In this document: positions 1-10,868 of the stretch, in pieces
Position numbering within the stretch: the stretch's first letter is position 1
How the letters are laid out: each line of letters starts with the position of its first letter
NCBI RefSeq assembly: GCF_023856365.1
Contig: NW_026042411.1
Coordinates: 342,670-406,669, forward strand
Origin: Brienomyrus brachyistius
Lineage: Eukaryota > Chordata > Actinopteri > Osteoglossiformes > Mormyridae
Reading direction: 5' to 3'
DNA: 64,000 nt
Notes under the pieces: model-generated
What the model was told of the DNA's origin: nothing
The model's input: the letters and a program-made list of their open reading frames with translations, nothing else
The model's database searches: none
Position numbers and translations under genes: made by a program

Positions 1-512
1 GTTTTATTGACTCAGTATTAGCGGCTCCGGATATGTCCGCGATAGCCAGTAAGTCTCCCCCTGCTCCGGCAGCAGAGCCTTCGCAGCAAGGCGAGTGGGT
101 GACGACCCGGCGGCATAGTCGCAAATCCAAACCAAACTTACACCGGCACCATTCGCCTATCCGCGTTTCCAACAGGTTCTCCCCACTCAGTGAAACTCCC
201 ACTGAGACGCCTGTTGAAAGTGCTCTAATAATTGGTGATTCTATTCTAAGAAACGTGAGAGTAGCGACTCCAGCGACCATTGTAAATTGTCTCCCGGGTG
301 CCAGAGCGACCGACATCTCGGCAAATTTAAAAGTGCTGGCTAAAAGTAAACGTAAATACTCTCAGATAGTTATCCACGTCGGCACTAATGATGTCCGATT
401 GAGGCAATCGGAGATCACAAAGGCAAATTTTAAAGAGGTGTGCAACATTGCGAAGAAGATGTGTGTGTCAGTAACGTGCTCTGTCCAGACTAAAAACTCA
501 AGTCCAGACTAA
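1..512 (+). pseudogene. LINE ORF1 fragment with SGNH-hydrolase (esterase) domain
   Basis: The reading frame is open from the window edge through an ATG at 33 to a stop at 512, so the true start may lie upstream. The visible product is about 159 residues. A basic, Pro/Ser-rich N-terminal half is followed by an SGNH-hydrolase start: GDSILRNV near residue 68 (block I, with Ser) and HVGTNDVR near residue 114 (block III, Gly-x-Asn). Esterase-type ORF1 proteins of this form belong to CR1/L2-clade LINEs of fish, where they help package the element RNA. The C-terminal Asp-x-x-His block is missing: after about residue 145 the sequence becomes unrelated and stops. I read it as a 3'-truncated LINE relic rather than a host gene. 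The family assignment is from motif recognition only. Confidence 0.6.
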
Positions 513-1075
513 AAACACACCTGTTTAGTTTAGCGTATAGGGACACTAGTTCTAGCCCTAGCTAACTCTTCACTCCCAGGCAGACCTGTAGTGTGAGGTG
601 TAGAGCTGGGTGGGGATCGGTGCCATTGGCTTTGGATGAACTGGATTGTCAGTGCTGTCACTCTAGCTTTGCAATCTCTTGTGGAACTGGAGTGCTGACA
701 TTTCAGGGACTCCCCATGCCGGCATTCCCACTTGCCTCTCCCTCCTACTGATGCTGCCATAGCCATATCTGCCGGAGCTTGCAGATTGCACTTCATATTG
801 TACTCACCTAGCTTTTAGCACTGCCAATAGCCTCCTCTACTATGCCTAATTGTACATTTTATTTCCCCTACTCCTCCTGGGGGTGATGCCTGGAGACCTC
901 AATCTATCAAGATATCCAGCACACCCGACCACCACCAGTGACGTCCCTGCATCCAGCTCGCCGTTCTGATCTTCCATGTATGACCCGCTGCCTTACCTCT
1001 GGTTGCCTGGCAATTGGAAGAAGACTCGGCTTCGGCATTGGCTTATCTTCCTTGCTCTCCTCTCTCTATTTGACT
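513..1075. other. No gene recognised
   Basis: This stretch follows the broken LINE ORF1. I see only short unconvincing open frames and no splice-flanked exon. It leads into the dispersed repeat at about 1076. Confidence 0.5.
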
Positions 1076-1271
1076 ATCCCTGCCGGCCCCTGGAGGATGG
1101 GCTTCCCCTTTGAGTCTGGTCCCTCTCAAGGTTTCTTCCTTCTAGGGAGTTTTTCCTTGCCACTGTCGCCTATGGCTTACTCACTGGGGGCTTTGGGTGA
1201 GGATACTGTAAAGCGCTTTGAGACAATGTAATGTTGTGATAATGCGCTATATAAAAATAAATTTGTTTGTT
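1076..1271 (+). repeat. Dispersed repeat ending in GCGCTATATAAA tail (copy 1)
   Basis: It contains the blocks GGAGGATGGGCT, AAGGTTTCTTCCTTC, GGGAGTTTTTCC, CTCACTGGGGGCTTTGGG and then GCTTTGAGACAATGT, followed by a GCGCTATATAAA end and a TTTG microsatellite tail. Related copies lie at 26590-26735 and 36575-36775. This family is widespread in fish genomes as a short retroposed 3' end. It has no coding capacity. Confidence 0.6.
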
Positions 1272-1750
1272 TGTTGTTGTTGATACTGGAGCCTGGTTGC
1301 GGTGGTGGGATGGCTCACGGCGGGTGCCGGAAAATTTCCTTTATTTTCAAATCCAAACCTTGACAGGTATGCTGCTGTTCCAAATCATGGGTGCATGTTA
1401 CAAGTGCGGAACATATTTTAACTTAGTACTAACTTAGCATCATATTTGATCTGATTCGACTGAATATCCCAGGTTTCCATCTCTCATGCATCTGGTGTGA
1501 CGTGTTTTCAGACTCTCAGGCTGGCGCAAAGAAATCTTACGGGAATTGAACGTCTCACTCCGGCCAGCTGACCAAAGTTGGTAACCTTGGTATTGTGTGT
1601 AGGAGATTCGGTATAACTATAATTTCGTTCTCCATTTACATGCCCGTAGTGTCTTTAAGTGTTATGTAGTTTTGCCTGAAACGCAAAAATAAAACAAAGC
1701 AATTAAAGCCGTAAGTGGCTCAAATTGTGCTGTAGCGATTGAAGAACTTT

Positions 1751-1842
1751 TGTCGGAAGTTGGATTCGAACCCACGCCTTACTTGGGAGAACAGAATACC
1801 AGAATAGAGTAGGTTAAGTCCAGCCTTGGCTTCCAAGCTGAC
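1751..1842 (-). repeat. tRNA-Leu-like relic (copy 1)
   Basis: Read on the minus strand, this ends with GGCGTGGGTTCGAATCCAA and CTTCCGACA, close to the T-arm and acceptor of eukaryotic tRNA-Leu(CAA). It begins GTCAGCTTGG and contains CCAAGGCTGGACTTAA, reminiscent of the tRNA-Leu 5' half with a shortened D-arm. A perfect B box (GGTTCGAATCC) is present, but no good A box. It is opposite in orientation to the tRNA-Asp-like module of the same unit. Confidence 0.5.
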
Positions 1843-2176
1843 GTTTTTCTACATATGTGCTTGTGTATCATGGACAGTAAGAGGGGGCAGGCAAGGAGAG
1901 AATTTCTCTCTTTGGGGATCAATAGAGTGTTGTTATTATAACGTCTAAAAAGTATGATGGTCTGTCGATAAATCAATAAGAAAATAAATGAAGTCGTTTT
2001 CGCGAACACGCTGGAAAAGCCAGGGGCCGGACCGACTGTAGGGGGCGTGGCCAGAGACAGCCATCTCAGGCTGTCAAGTCTCCCGTTTTGGCCGGGAAAC
2101 TACCGTATTTTACTTCTCTTTCCCGCCGTCCTCCCGTATTAGTATTTTCCCGTAAATCTCCCTTATATTATATAGT

Positions 2177-2248
2177 TGCTGGATAGTGTAGTGGTAAGAT
2201 CGCCGCCTTTCACACGGGAGACCGGGGTTCGAATCCCGGTTGTGGCCA
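2177..2248 (+). repeat. tRNA-Asp-like Pol III module M1
   Basis: This 72-nt stretch matches eukaryotic tRNA-Asp through the D-arm (TAGTGTAGTGGTAAG), the anticodon arm (GCCTTTCACACGGGAG) and the T-arm (CCGGGGTTCGAATCCCGG). The anticodon position reads TTC instead of GTC. The A box (TAGTGTAGTGG) and B box (GGTTCGAATCC) are both intact. The two ends do not pair into a proper acceptor stem, so it is unlikely to be a working tRNA. It ends in GGCCA, and TTTT runs in the AT-rich DNA just downstream could end Pol III transcription. Confidence 0.65.
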
Positions 2249-2321
2249 AAAATATATTTTATATATTTTATATATTTATATTATATTTATATTATATTTT
2301 TTATATATTGTATTATATAGT

Positions 2322-2393
2322 TGCTGGATAGTGTAGTGGTAAGATCGCCGCCTTTCACACGGGAGACCGGGGTTCGAATCCCGGTTGTGGCCA
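2322..2393 (+). repeat. tRNA-Asp-like Pol III module M2
   Basis: Identical in its boxes to M1 and only about 73 bp downstream of it, separated by pure AT-rich DNA. This makes a tandem pair of modules. It is followed by a unique-looking segment starting AGAAACAACTGC rather than by the AT-rich spacer. Confidence 0.65.
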
Positions 2394-2991
2394 GAAACAA
2401 CTGCTATCACAACTAGAGATTGATGAGGTACAACACGATTGCTACGACAAGGGGGAGCCAGGACGACAGGTCAGGGGGGAGACATCATCATCCCCACATT
2501 CCGAGATTGGGTACCAAGCCCCATATATATTAGTAGGCTGAATACAAGAGCAGCTGACCTGAGAAATAAGAAATAAGCTAAGCTGGAAACCTGGACCCTC
2601 CGACCAAGAATGCGTGAAGTACCCTCAGAAGGTCTACTAGAAGATGTACGTAGAAGACAGATCAGCTGATCTACACCACAGCAACAGTAAGATTTGAAGG
2701 ACCCGGCATGAAAAATAGAATAGTTCTCGTCATTAGTGAACATGTGTCTCGTCATTGTGTATCATGGACAGTAAGAGGGGGATCAATAGAGTGTTGTTAT
2801 TATAACGTCTAAAAAGTATGATGGTCTGTCGATAAATCAATCAGATAAATAATGAAGTCGTTTTCGCTGGAAAAGCCATCTCAGGCTGTCAAGTCTCCCG
2901 TTTTGGCCGGGAAACTACCGTATTTTACTTCTCTTTCCCGCCGTCCTCCCGTATTAGTATTTTCCCATAAATCTCCCTTATATTATATAGT

Positions 2992-3063
2992 TGCTGGATA
3001 GTGTAGTGGTAAGATCGCCGCCTTTCACACGGGAGACCGGGGTTCGAATCCCGGTTGTGGCCA
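2992..3063 (+). repeat. tRNA-Asp-like Pol III module M3
   Basis: Same 72-nt module with intact A and B boxes, at the right end of a unit copy that lacks the tRNA-Leu-like part. Confidence 0.65.
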
Positions 3064-3722
3064 AAAATATATTTTATATATTTTATATATTTATATTTAT
3101 ATTATATTTTATATAATATATATATCATCATCCCCACATTCCGAGATTGGGTACCAAGCCCCATATATATTAGTAGGCTGAATACAAGAGCAGCTGACCT
3201 GAGAAATAAGAAATAAGCTAAGCTGGAAACAGATCAGCTGATCTACACCACAGCAACAGTGATCCTTGAGCTGGAGCCGGACCGTCTTTGAAGACTCCGT
3301 AAATCTCCGTATAATAATATATATCTACGGGAACGAGAAAGCAGAGAACAAGAACAAGATTTGTAAATGTAAGATTTGAAGGACCCGGCATGAAAAATAG
3401 AATAGTTCTCGTCATTAGTGAACATGTGTCTCGTCATTGTGTATCATGGACAGTAAGAGGGGGATCAATAGAGTGTTGTTATTATAACGTCTAAAAAGTA
3501 TGATGGTCTGTCGATAAATCAATCAGATAAATAATGAAGTCGTTTTCGCGAACACGCTGGAAAAGCCAGGGGCCGGACCGACTGTAGGGGGCGTGGCCAG
3601 AGACAGCCATCTCAGGCTGTCAAGTCTCCCGTTTTGGCCGGGAAACTACCGTATTTTACTTCTCTTTCCCGCCGTCCTCCCGTATTAGTATTTTCCCGTA
3701 AATCTCCCTTATATTATATAGT

Positions 3723-3769
3723 TGCTGGATAGTGTAGTGGTAAGATCGCCGCCTTTCACACGGGAGACC
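3723..3769 (+). repeat. Truncated tRNA-Asp-like module M4
   Basis: Only the first two thirds remain: the A box and anticodon arm up to GGGAGACC. The sequence then changes to unrelated DNA, so the B box is lost. This marks a breakpoint of the array. Confidence 0.6.
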
Positions 3770-4190
3770 CAGCGGGGCCGGTCGCGTATAGCCATAACAC
3801 AGTGGCAGCCAATGAAATTGAAGGATTTTTTTTGCGAAGCGAAGAGACCCTCCCCGGCGCTGCAAAATCTCCGTTAATGATTTTTTTTCTGATACATTTC
3901 AAGTTAGATTGAAATGCTAATCATTTTGAGGCATGTTTTCAAAAAAGCATGAACAAATTTCTCCATTTCTTGTAATCACATTCATCCATTATTCTTCGTT
4001 TTCTTGATATTGATGTATTTAATAAACAGCTTAAAACTATGGTTACAATTTTATTTATTTATTTATTTATGTCGCTGTGGTAATTAAACAGACATAGACA
4101 GTTATGAATAAAATGTATTGTTTATTGAGTCTATTTACACAGAAAGAGACAAGTACTCAGGTTCTCATACTCAGGGGTATGATAAGATAT
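3770..4190. other. AT-rich spacer, no gene recognised
   Basis: Unrelated sequence starts at the array breakpoint. It includes T-runs and a short (TTTA)n stretch near 4050-4070. No exon or RNA gene was recognised. Confidence 0.5.
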
Positions 4191-4192
4191 AC

Positions 4193-4543
4193 ATCCATCC
4201 ATCCATCCATTTTCCAAACCGCTTATTCTACTGGGTCACGGGGGTCCGGAGCCTATCCCGGAAGCAATGGGCACGAGGCAGGGAACAACCCAGGATGGGG
4301 GGCCAGCCCATCGCAGGGCACACTCACACACCATTCACTCTCACATGCACACCTATGGGCAATTTAGCAACTCCAATTAGCCTCAGCATGTTTTTGGACT
4401 GTGGGGGGAAACCGGAGTACCCCCCACGACGACATGGGGAGAACATGCAAACTCCACACACATGTGACACAGGCGGCGACTCAAACCTGGGTCCCAGAGG
4501 TGTGAGGCAACAGTGCTAACCACTGCACCACCATGCCACCCCC
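4193..4543 (-). repeat. tRNA-derived SINE (copy 1)
   Basis: On the minus strand it begins with a tRNA-like head containing an A box (TGGTGCAGTGGTTAGC) and a B-box region, passes through a conserved body with a CAAACCGCTTAT-type 3' domain, and ends in an (ATGG)n tail seen here as CATCCATCCATC. The copy is near full length. Other copies are at 12235-12597, 35250-35390 (partial), 47209-47488 and, as 3' ends only, 53728-53878. Confidence 0.75.
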
Positions 4544-5020
4544 AAGATATACATTACCGCTCAAAAGTTTGGGATCACATGCAAATTTCTTTGTTTTCCA
4601 AAGAAAAACACATTTTCATGCAATTCACAAAATTTTATCCACATCTACATATAGAGGCCTATTATCAGCAACTGGCAGTCCTCTGCATCAATCTCCTGGT
4701 ATGTCTGACTGCTTATTCTTTAAATATTGCTAACACATTTTGGAGGTTTGGTTTGGGTCATTATCCTTTTGTAGGATAAAACTGACCCCAATCAAGTCTT
4801 GTCACAGGGTATATAATTGAACGGTAGTGTATGTCAAATATTAAATAGATGAAATGATTAATTTTCTTAAACAGCAGTGTTAATGCATGCATTTTGTAGC
4901 ATGTTAACAAATGACTCATTGAATCCTGAATCAAAACAAAAAGCATAATTAAAAATAGCATTGTTATGACAATACTAACAGTGATGCTGCAGCATTTTAA
5001 CAACTGTCAGATAGTTAGAC
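4544..5020. other. No gene recognised
   Basis: AT-rich sequence between the SINE and the Tc1-derived remnant. The short open frames lack any recognisable domain. Confidence 0.45.
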
Positions 5021-5021
5021 A

Positions 5022-5532
5022 TACAGTACCAGTCAGTAATTTGGACACACCACTCTGCCTACAAAGGGACTGGGTCATATTACCTGGATACTTGAGCTAA
5101 ACCCAGTAGAAATGTTTTTCAAGGAGTCTGACCAGAGAGTTAAAGAAAATCGGCTGAGTGCTCAGCATATATGAGACGGCTCCTTCAGGAGAGCTGGAAA
5201 AGCATTCCAGGAGGCCACCTCATTAAACTAGTATAAAGTAGAAAGCAGGATCAGTCAGTCCCTGGAGCAGCTGGGGTTAAGGGCCTTGCTCAAGGGCCCA
5301 ATGGTGGGATCACTCGGCCAGCCCTGGGATTTGAACCGGCAACCTTCTGAGTTCCAACAGAATTGTCCCCCCCAACAAATTATTTTTTTTAAATAACTTT
5401 TCTGAGTAGTGCATAATTCCATGTGTATTACTTTATAGTTATGATGTCTTTATAAATATTACAAAATGTAAAGAATAGTACAAAGAAACAATTCTATAGG
5501 TAGGTGTGCCCAAAACTCCTGACTGACGCCGT
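5022..5532. mobile_element. Non-autonomous Tc1/mariner-type remnant
   Basis: The left end reads ACAGTACCAGTCAGTAATTT followed by GGACACACC. The right end is the inverted equivalent, AGGTGTGCCCAAAACTCCTG followed by ACTG. These resemble the common fish Tc1-type terminus. There is no transposase frame. The interior is interrupted at about 5255-5345 by a fragment of another repeat (GGGGTTAAGGGCCTTGCTCA), whose longer copies lie at 40672-40905 and 57241-57475. Confidence 0.5.
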
Positions 5533-6100
5533 AACACTTTCTTAGACTCACCACACTGGTTGAGGTGGTGATGAGACAAGAGAGATTTAGCCAGTGGATA
5601 GGGAATGATTAATAGGACAGATCTGAAAGGGTCACGATGGGGAATTTAGCCATTGGGGTAACTGCCCCACACTTTGAGAGATGCTCAGGGATAATTTATG
5701 ACCTTAGAGAATCAGGAACAAACAAGGAACATATTAACCATATGTTAAAATGCTGCAAGTGTATATTCAAACAATACTGAACTATAAAGAATATAAAACA
5801 ATCTTTACTTTTTTTGTTTTAAAAAAAAACTATGCTTGCCACTTCTTTAAGAAAACCTACCTAACAGCGGCAATTTTTACAATCTGATTGTAACCCACCT
5901 GTTGCCATGCATTATTTGTCAGTGAAAAATGAGCCCAGACACAAAATAGCTGTTCTTAATAAAGTGGACAGAGTGTATATGGAAAACATTTACAATTTTT
6001 ACAAATAACGCTGCTCTTGAAGTAGCAGGTAGTGTGTTACTTTTTTCTCTCCGCTGACCAACGCTGCTTTTCAGCCTCATAAAAAGGAGATTTTTGAAAC
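5533..6100. other. No gene recognised
   Basis: Mostly AT-rich sequence with A- and T-runs near 5808-5830. No convincing coding exon or structured RNA. Confidence 0.45.
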
Positions 6101-6419
6101 TCCCTCCAGGTCATCTCTGGCTGCATAGTCTTGAACAATGGAACAAACAGAACACAGGCATCAAAACGGGCCTGAACGTGGCCAAAACAAGATGAATAAT
6201 AAAGAACTTGGATGAAAAATTCTGATCATGACATCCAGAATTATCCTCCATAATTGAAGGGAAAGAACCTTTAGCATCATGGACTCCAACAACTTGCAAA
6301 CCTGAAAGCAAAGTGAAAAAACCACAAATGAACCACAAATAATATTGATTCCTTAATTTATACTGAATCCTGAAGAGTGACTGTTTGTGTGTGTGCATGC
6401 ATATGAGATTCTCACTCAT

Positions 6420-6820
6420 CGGGCCTTCGGTTTTGGAAGGGGACCAACAAAGCATCATCCTCTCCAATTCCTCATCTTCCTCTATTTCTATAAAACAAAA
6501 TAGATATGAATAAAAGACATAATCAATGCACAGAACCACATATATGAAACTGTCAGCCAACCTGGAGGATTAGTAGAAGTGTCTGGAAGTGCTGGTCTTG
6601 AGGGAGCAGAAGCCTCCAGTGTCATCTGAAGATTGCTGTGCTTCAGCCTCAGGTACTGCTGTAGTCGGTACATTTTGCTGCCTGGTACGCATTGTTGTTT
6701 GAGGATAACAGCCTCATACCCATCATCCCTACTGTCCCAAATATCCTTCCAGGTCTTGCCAGCACGGACTCCAAACCCAACCAAATTCTCATCCTCACTT
6801 TTGACAGGTGGTAGTTGACA
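6420..6820 (-). pseudogene. Unrecognised minus-strand exon pair, probably transposon-derived
   Basis: I do not recognise this protein. The upstream piece (about 6560-6815, minus) is compositionally protein-like: GVRAGKTWKDIWDSRDDGY, then CVPGSKMYRLQQYLRLK, then a Ser/Pro-rich stretch ending in TNPPG. A splice-donor-like GTTGGC or similar follows, and an acceptor-like TTTTATAG at about 6495 opens a second acidic piece, EIEEDEELERMML, then LCWSPSKTEGPMSE. The W-x(3)-W-x(5)-DGY plus PGS-x-M-x-LQQYL pattern reminds me of short conserved blocks in fish DNA-transposon proteins. I cannot name the family, and no catalytic residues are visible. Flanking frames add only noise. It could equally be two exons of an undescribed host gene. 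Confidence 0.3.
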
Positions 6821-6859
6821 GGCGTAAAGAAACACAGAAGGGCATGGAATTATAAACAA

Positions 6860-7867
6860 GAATTCTGTGATCTGACACCTTTGCCATTTGGTAGCAAAGT
6901 AAGTGTAATAGCTTCTAACTGACTTGCTTTAACCTAAAACAAGGTTTGTTTGAACAACTTTAGTAGGTTTAATACTTAACGATTATGTGAGGAATTCTTT
7001 AATATCCAAGTTAACGGCAATGCCAGCAAACAATATGCATAAAAAAGTTGTAGTTAAATATCAATGACTTACAGGAAAGTTACCGTCACAGTACCTTGCA
7101 TATAGGAACGTGCAGAATTAGTATATGTATAATACACTATATATATAAGGTTAGTTTATAAACGGTAATCCAGTTTATTCTGTCTCATCTGCCTAGACTC
7201 ATTCTACTTGACCAGTGTATGCTCGTTTTACTGCAAATTACTCGTTTTCCATAAATGGACACTGTCTAGCTTAATAAATGTACTGCTTTACCGGGCCACT
7301 AATAAAAGATACTTTTGGATTCCTCACGATGAGTGGAATTCTTATAAACGGTACCCGCCTTAATTTCCAAAGTCAAACATGTTTTTATTTAAATTGTGCA
7401 TTAAAAATTGAATATTAATTATTAAATATTTCAAAAGCAATGCTACCTATGGAGCGAGTGAATAACTACTTCAGCATTACACAGAGAGCTTCGCGAGGGG
7501 CTCCGTAAAACGTACAGCATCCAGTTCGATTTTGGAATGTGAAATACATCGGAATATTTAAGAAAATATAAGATTGCTGTTCAGTTTACCTTGGAAAGTC
7601 GTCCTTTCCGTTCGACCGGGCGGTTTTTCTTTTAGGTGAATCACCAAATTTACTGAAATACTACTCATTCTCTGCTGCTCTTTTCCAAAATCCAGTTGTG
7701 TCGACTGTCGGTAGTGATAAGGGTAAAACGTCATTGGAGGCGTCGAAACAGCGACAAAACATCAACCAGTGGCCGAAAGAATATTACATCCGTACTGTTA
7801 AGCACTACCATTGAAAATGAATGGGAAAAGTTAAGGGAAGTTAAGCTAAACTATTCTCGCCGCCCGC
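6860..7867. other. No gene recognised; CpG-containing 5'-like segment near 7450-7870
   Basis: The first half is AT-rich. The second half (7440-7870) is richer in CpG and would be a plausible upstream region for the minus-strand exon pair at 6.4-6.8 kb, but no TATA box or start was identified. It ends in a partial tRNA-like T-arm that opens repeat block 2. Confidence 0.35.
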
Positions 7868-8198
7868 AGGGGTTCGAATCCGGTTGACCGGTTGTGGCCA
7901 AAAATATATTTTATATATTTTATATATTTTATATATTTATATTTATATTATATTTTATATAATATATATATCATCATCCCCACATTCCGAGATTGGGTAC
8001 CAAGCCCCATATATAGTTAGTATAGTTGGTAACCTTGGTATTGTGTGTAGGAGATTCGGTATAACTATAATTTCGTTCTCCATTTACATGCCCGTAGTGT
8101 CTTTAAGTGTTATGTAGTTTTGCCTGAAACGCAAAAATAAAACAAAGCAATTAAAGCCGTAAGTGGCTCAAATTGTGCTGTAGCGATTGAAGAACTTT

Positions 8199-8290
8199 TG
8201 TCGGAAGTTGGATTCGAACCCACGCCTTACTTGGGAGAACAGAATACCAGAATAGAGTAGGTTAAGTCCAGCCTTGGCTTCCAAGCTGAC
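8199..8290 (-). repeat. tRNA-Leu-like relic (copy 2)
   Basis: Same as copy 1 at 1751-1842. The minus-strand B box GGTTCGAATCC is intact. Confidence 0.5.
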
Positions 8291-8624
8291 GTTTTTCTAC
8301 ATATGTGCTTGTGTATCATGGACAGTAAGAGGGGGCAGGCAAGGAGAGAATTTCTCTCTTTGGGGATCAATAGAGTGTTGTTATTATAACGTCTAAAAAG
8401 TATGATGGTCTGTCGATAAATCAATAAGAAAATAAATGAAGTCGTTTTCGCGAACACGCTGGAAAAGCCAGGGGCCGGACCGACTGTAGGGGGCGTGGCC
8501 AGAGACAGCCATCTCAGGCTGTCAAGTCTCCCGTTTTGGCCGGGAAACTACCGTATTTTACTTCTCTTTCCCGCCGTCCTCCCGTATTAGTATTTTCCCG
8601 TAAATCTCCCTTATATTATATAGT

Positions 8625-8696
8625 TGCTGGATAGTGTAGTGGTAAGATCGCCGCCTTTCACACGGGAGACCGGGGTTCGAATCCCGGTTATGGCCA
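8625..8696 (+). repeat. tRNA-Asp-like Pol III module M5
   Basis: Intact A and B boxes. One substitution near the 3' end (GGTTATGGCCA in place of GGTTGTGGCCA). Confidence 0.65.
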
Positions 8697-9361
8697 AAAA
8701 TATATTTTATATATTTTATATATTTATATTTATATTTATATTATATTTTATATAATATATATATCATCATCCCCACATTCCGAGATTGGGTACCAAGCCC
8801 CATATATATTAGTAGGCTGAATACAAGAGCAGCTGACCTGAGAAATAAGAAATAAGCTAAGCTGGAAACAGATCAGCTGATCTACACCACAGCAACAGTG
8901 ATCCTTGAGCTGGAGCCGGACCGTCTTTGAAGACTCCGTAAATCTCCGTATAATAATATATATCTACGGGAACGAGAAAGCAGAGAACAAGAACAAGATT
9001 TGTAAATGTAAGATTTGAAGGACCCGGCATGAAAAATAGAATAGTTCTCGTCATTAGTGAACATGTGTCTCGTCATTGTGTATCATGGACAGTAAGAGGG
9101 GGATCAATAGAGTGTTGTTATTATAACGTCTAAAAAGTATGATGGTCTGTCGATAAATCAATCAGATAAATAATGAAGTCGTTTTCGCGAACACGCTGGA
9201 AAAGCCAGGGGCCGGACCGACTGTAGGGGGCGTGGCCAGAGACAGCCATCTCAGGCTGTCAAGTCTCCCGTTTTGGCCGGGAAACTACCGTATTTTACTT
9301 CTCTTTCCCGCCGTCCTCCAGTATTAGTATTTTCCCGTAAATCTCTCTTATATTATATAGT

Positions 9362-9440
9362 TGCTGGATAGTGTAGTGGTAAGATCGCCGCCTTTCACAC
9401 GGGAGACCGGGGTTTGAATCTGGTTGACCGGTTGTGGCCA
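9362..9440 (+). repeat. tRNA-Asp-like module M6 with damaged B box
   Basis: The B box is changed to GGTTTGAATCT and a GGTTGACC insertion precedes the GGCCA end. The same insertion is found in the partial module at 7868-7900, which shows the two descend from one variant. Confidence 0.6.
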
Positions 9441-9729
9441 AAAATATATTTTATATATTTTATATATTTATATTTATATTATATTTTATATAATATATAT
9501 ATCATCATCCCCACATTCCGAGATTGGGTACCAAGCCCCATATATAGTTAGTATAGTTGGTAACCTTGGTATTGTGTGTAGGAGATTCGGTATAACTATA
9601 ATTTCGTTCTCCATTTACATGCCCGTAGTGTCTTTAAGTGTTATGTAGTTTTGCCTGAAACGCAAAAATAAAACAAAGCAATTAAAGCCGTAAGTGGCTC
9701 AAATTGTGCTGTAGCGATTGAAGAACTTT

Positions 9730-9821
9730 TGTCGGAAGTTGGATTCGAACCCACGCCTTACTTGGGAGAACAGAATACCAGAATAGAGTAGGTTAAGTCC
9801 AGCCTTGGCTTCCAAGCTGAC
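9730..9821 (-). repeat. tRNA-Leu-like relic (copy 3)
   Basis: Same as copy 1, with an intact minus-strand B box. Confidence 0.5.
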
Positions 9822-10155
9822 GTTTTTCTACATATGTGCTTGTGTATCATGGACAGTAAGAGGGGGCAGGCAAGGAGAGAATTTCTCTCTTTGGGGATCA
9901 ATAGAGTGTTGTTATTATAACGTCTAAAAAGTATGATGGTCTGTCGATAAATCAATAAGAAAATAAATGAAGTCGTTTTCGCGAACACGCTGGAAAAGCC
10001 AGGGGCCGGACCGACTGTAGGGGGCGTGGCCAGAGACAGCCATCTCAGGCTGTCAAGTCTCCCGTTTTGGCCGGGAAACTACCGTATTTTACTTCTCTTT
10101 CCCGCCGTCCTCCCGTATTAGTATTTTCCCGTAAATCTCCCTTATATTATATAGT

Positions 10156-10227
10156 TGCTGGATAGTGTAGTGGTAAGATCGCCGCCTTTCACACGGGAGA
10201 CCGGGGTTCGAATCCCGGTTGTGGCCA
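10156..10227 (+). repeat. tRNA-Asp-like Pol III module M7
   Basis: Intact A and B boxes, followed by an AT-rich tail with TTTT runs. Confidence 0.65.
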
Positions 10228-10773
10228 AAAATATATTTTATATATTTTATATATTTATATTTATATTATATTTTATATAATTTATATTATTTTATATTTC
10301 CTGTCTTAAAATGTAAGGGATACTGGAGCCTGGTTGCGGTGGTGGGATGGCTCACGGCGGGTGCCGGAAAATTTCCTTTATTTTCAAATCCAAACCTTGA
10401 CAGGTATGCTGCTGTTCCAAATCATGGGTGCATGTTACAAGTGCGGAACATATTTTAACTTAGTACTAACTTAGCATCATATTTGATCTGATTCGACTGA
10501 ATATCCCAGGTTTCCATCTCTCATGCATCTGGTGTGACGTGTTTTCAGACTCTCAGGCTGGCGCCTGAGAAACGTCTCACTCCGGCCAGCTGACCAAAGT
10601 TGGTAACCTTGGTATTGTGTGTAGGAGATTCGGTATAACTATAATTTCGTTCTCCATTTGCATGCCCGAAGTGTCTTTAAGTGTTATGTAGTTTTGCCTG
10701 AAACGCAAAAATAAAACAAAGCAATTAAAGCCGATCAGTGGCTCAAATTGTGCTGTAGCGATTGAAGAACTTT

Positions 10774-10868
10774 TGTCGGAAGTTGGATTCGAACTTGGGA
10801 TGCCTTACTTGGGAGAACAGAATACCAGAATAGAGTAGGTTAAGTCCAGCCTTGGCTTCCAAGCTGAC
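10774..10868 (-). repeat. tRNA-Leu-like relic (copy 4, altered)
   Basis: As the other copies, but the segment next to the B box is changed (GAACTTGGGATGCC in + orientation), so the T-arm no longer pairs. Confidence 0.45.

Larger units (their letters stand above)
1281..3769 (+). repeat. Complex tRNA-bearing repeat, block 1
   Basis: Tandem and partially deleted copies of one complex unit. The full unit (about 970 bp, 1281-2248) runs in order: a segment starting GATACTGGAGCCTGG, a GGTAACCTTGGTATTG segment, a minus-strand tRNA-Leu-like relic, a GGACAGTAAGAGGGG segment, a CTCCCGTTTTGGCCGGG segment, the tRNA-Asp-like module, and AT-rich DNA. Later copies keep only the right half and alternate with a second block (2487-2755 and 3120-3436) that holds TTCCGAGATTGGGTACC. 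The block ends abruptly inside a tRNA-like module at 3769, where unrelated sequence begins. Pieces are nearly identical, which implies recent amplification or ongoing homogenisation. Confidence 0.75.

Noticed and set aside
2177..2248. Functional tRNA gene (Glu or Asp)
   Set aside because: The ends do not form an acceptor stem and the anticodon arm has mismatches. It is tRNA-derived, but I cannot support a working tRNA.
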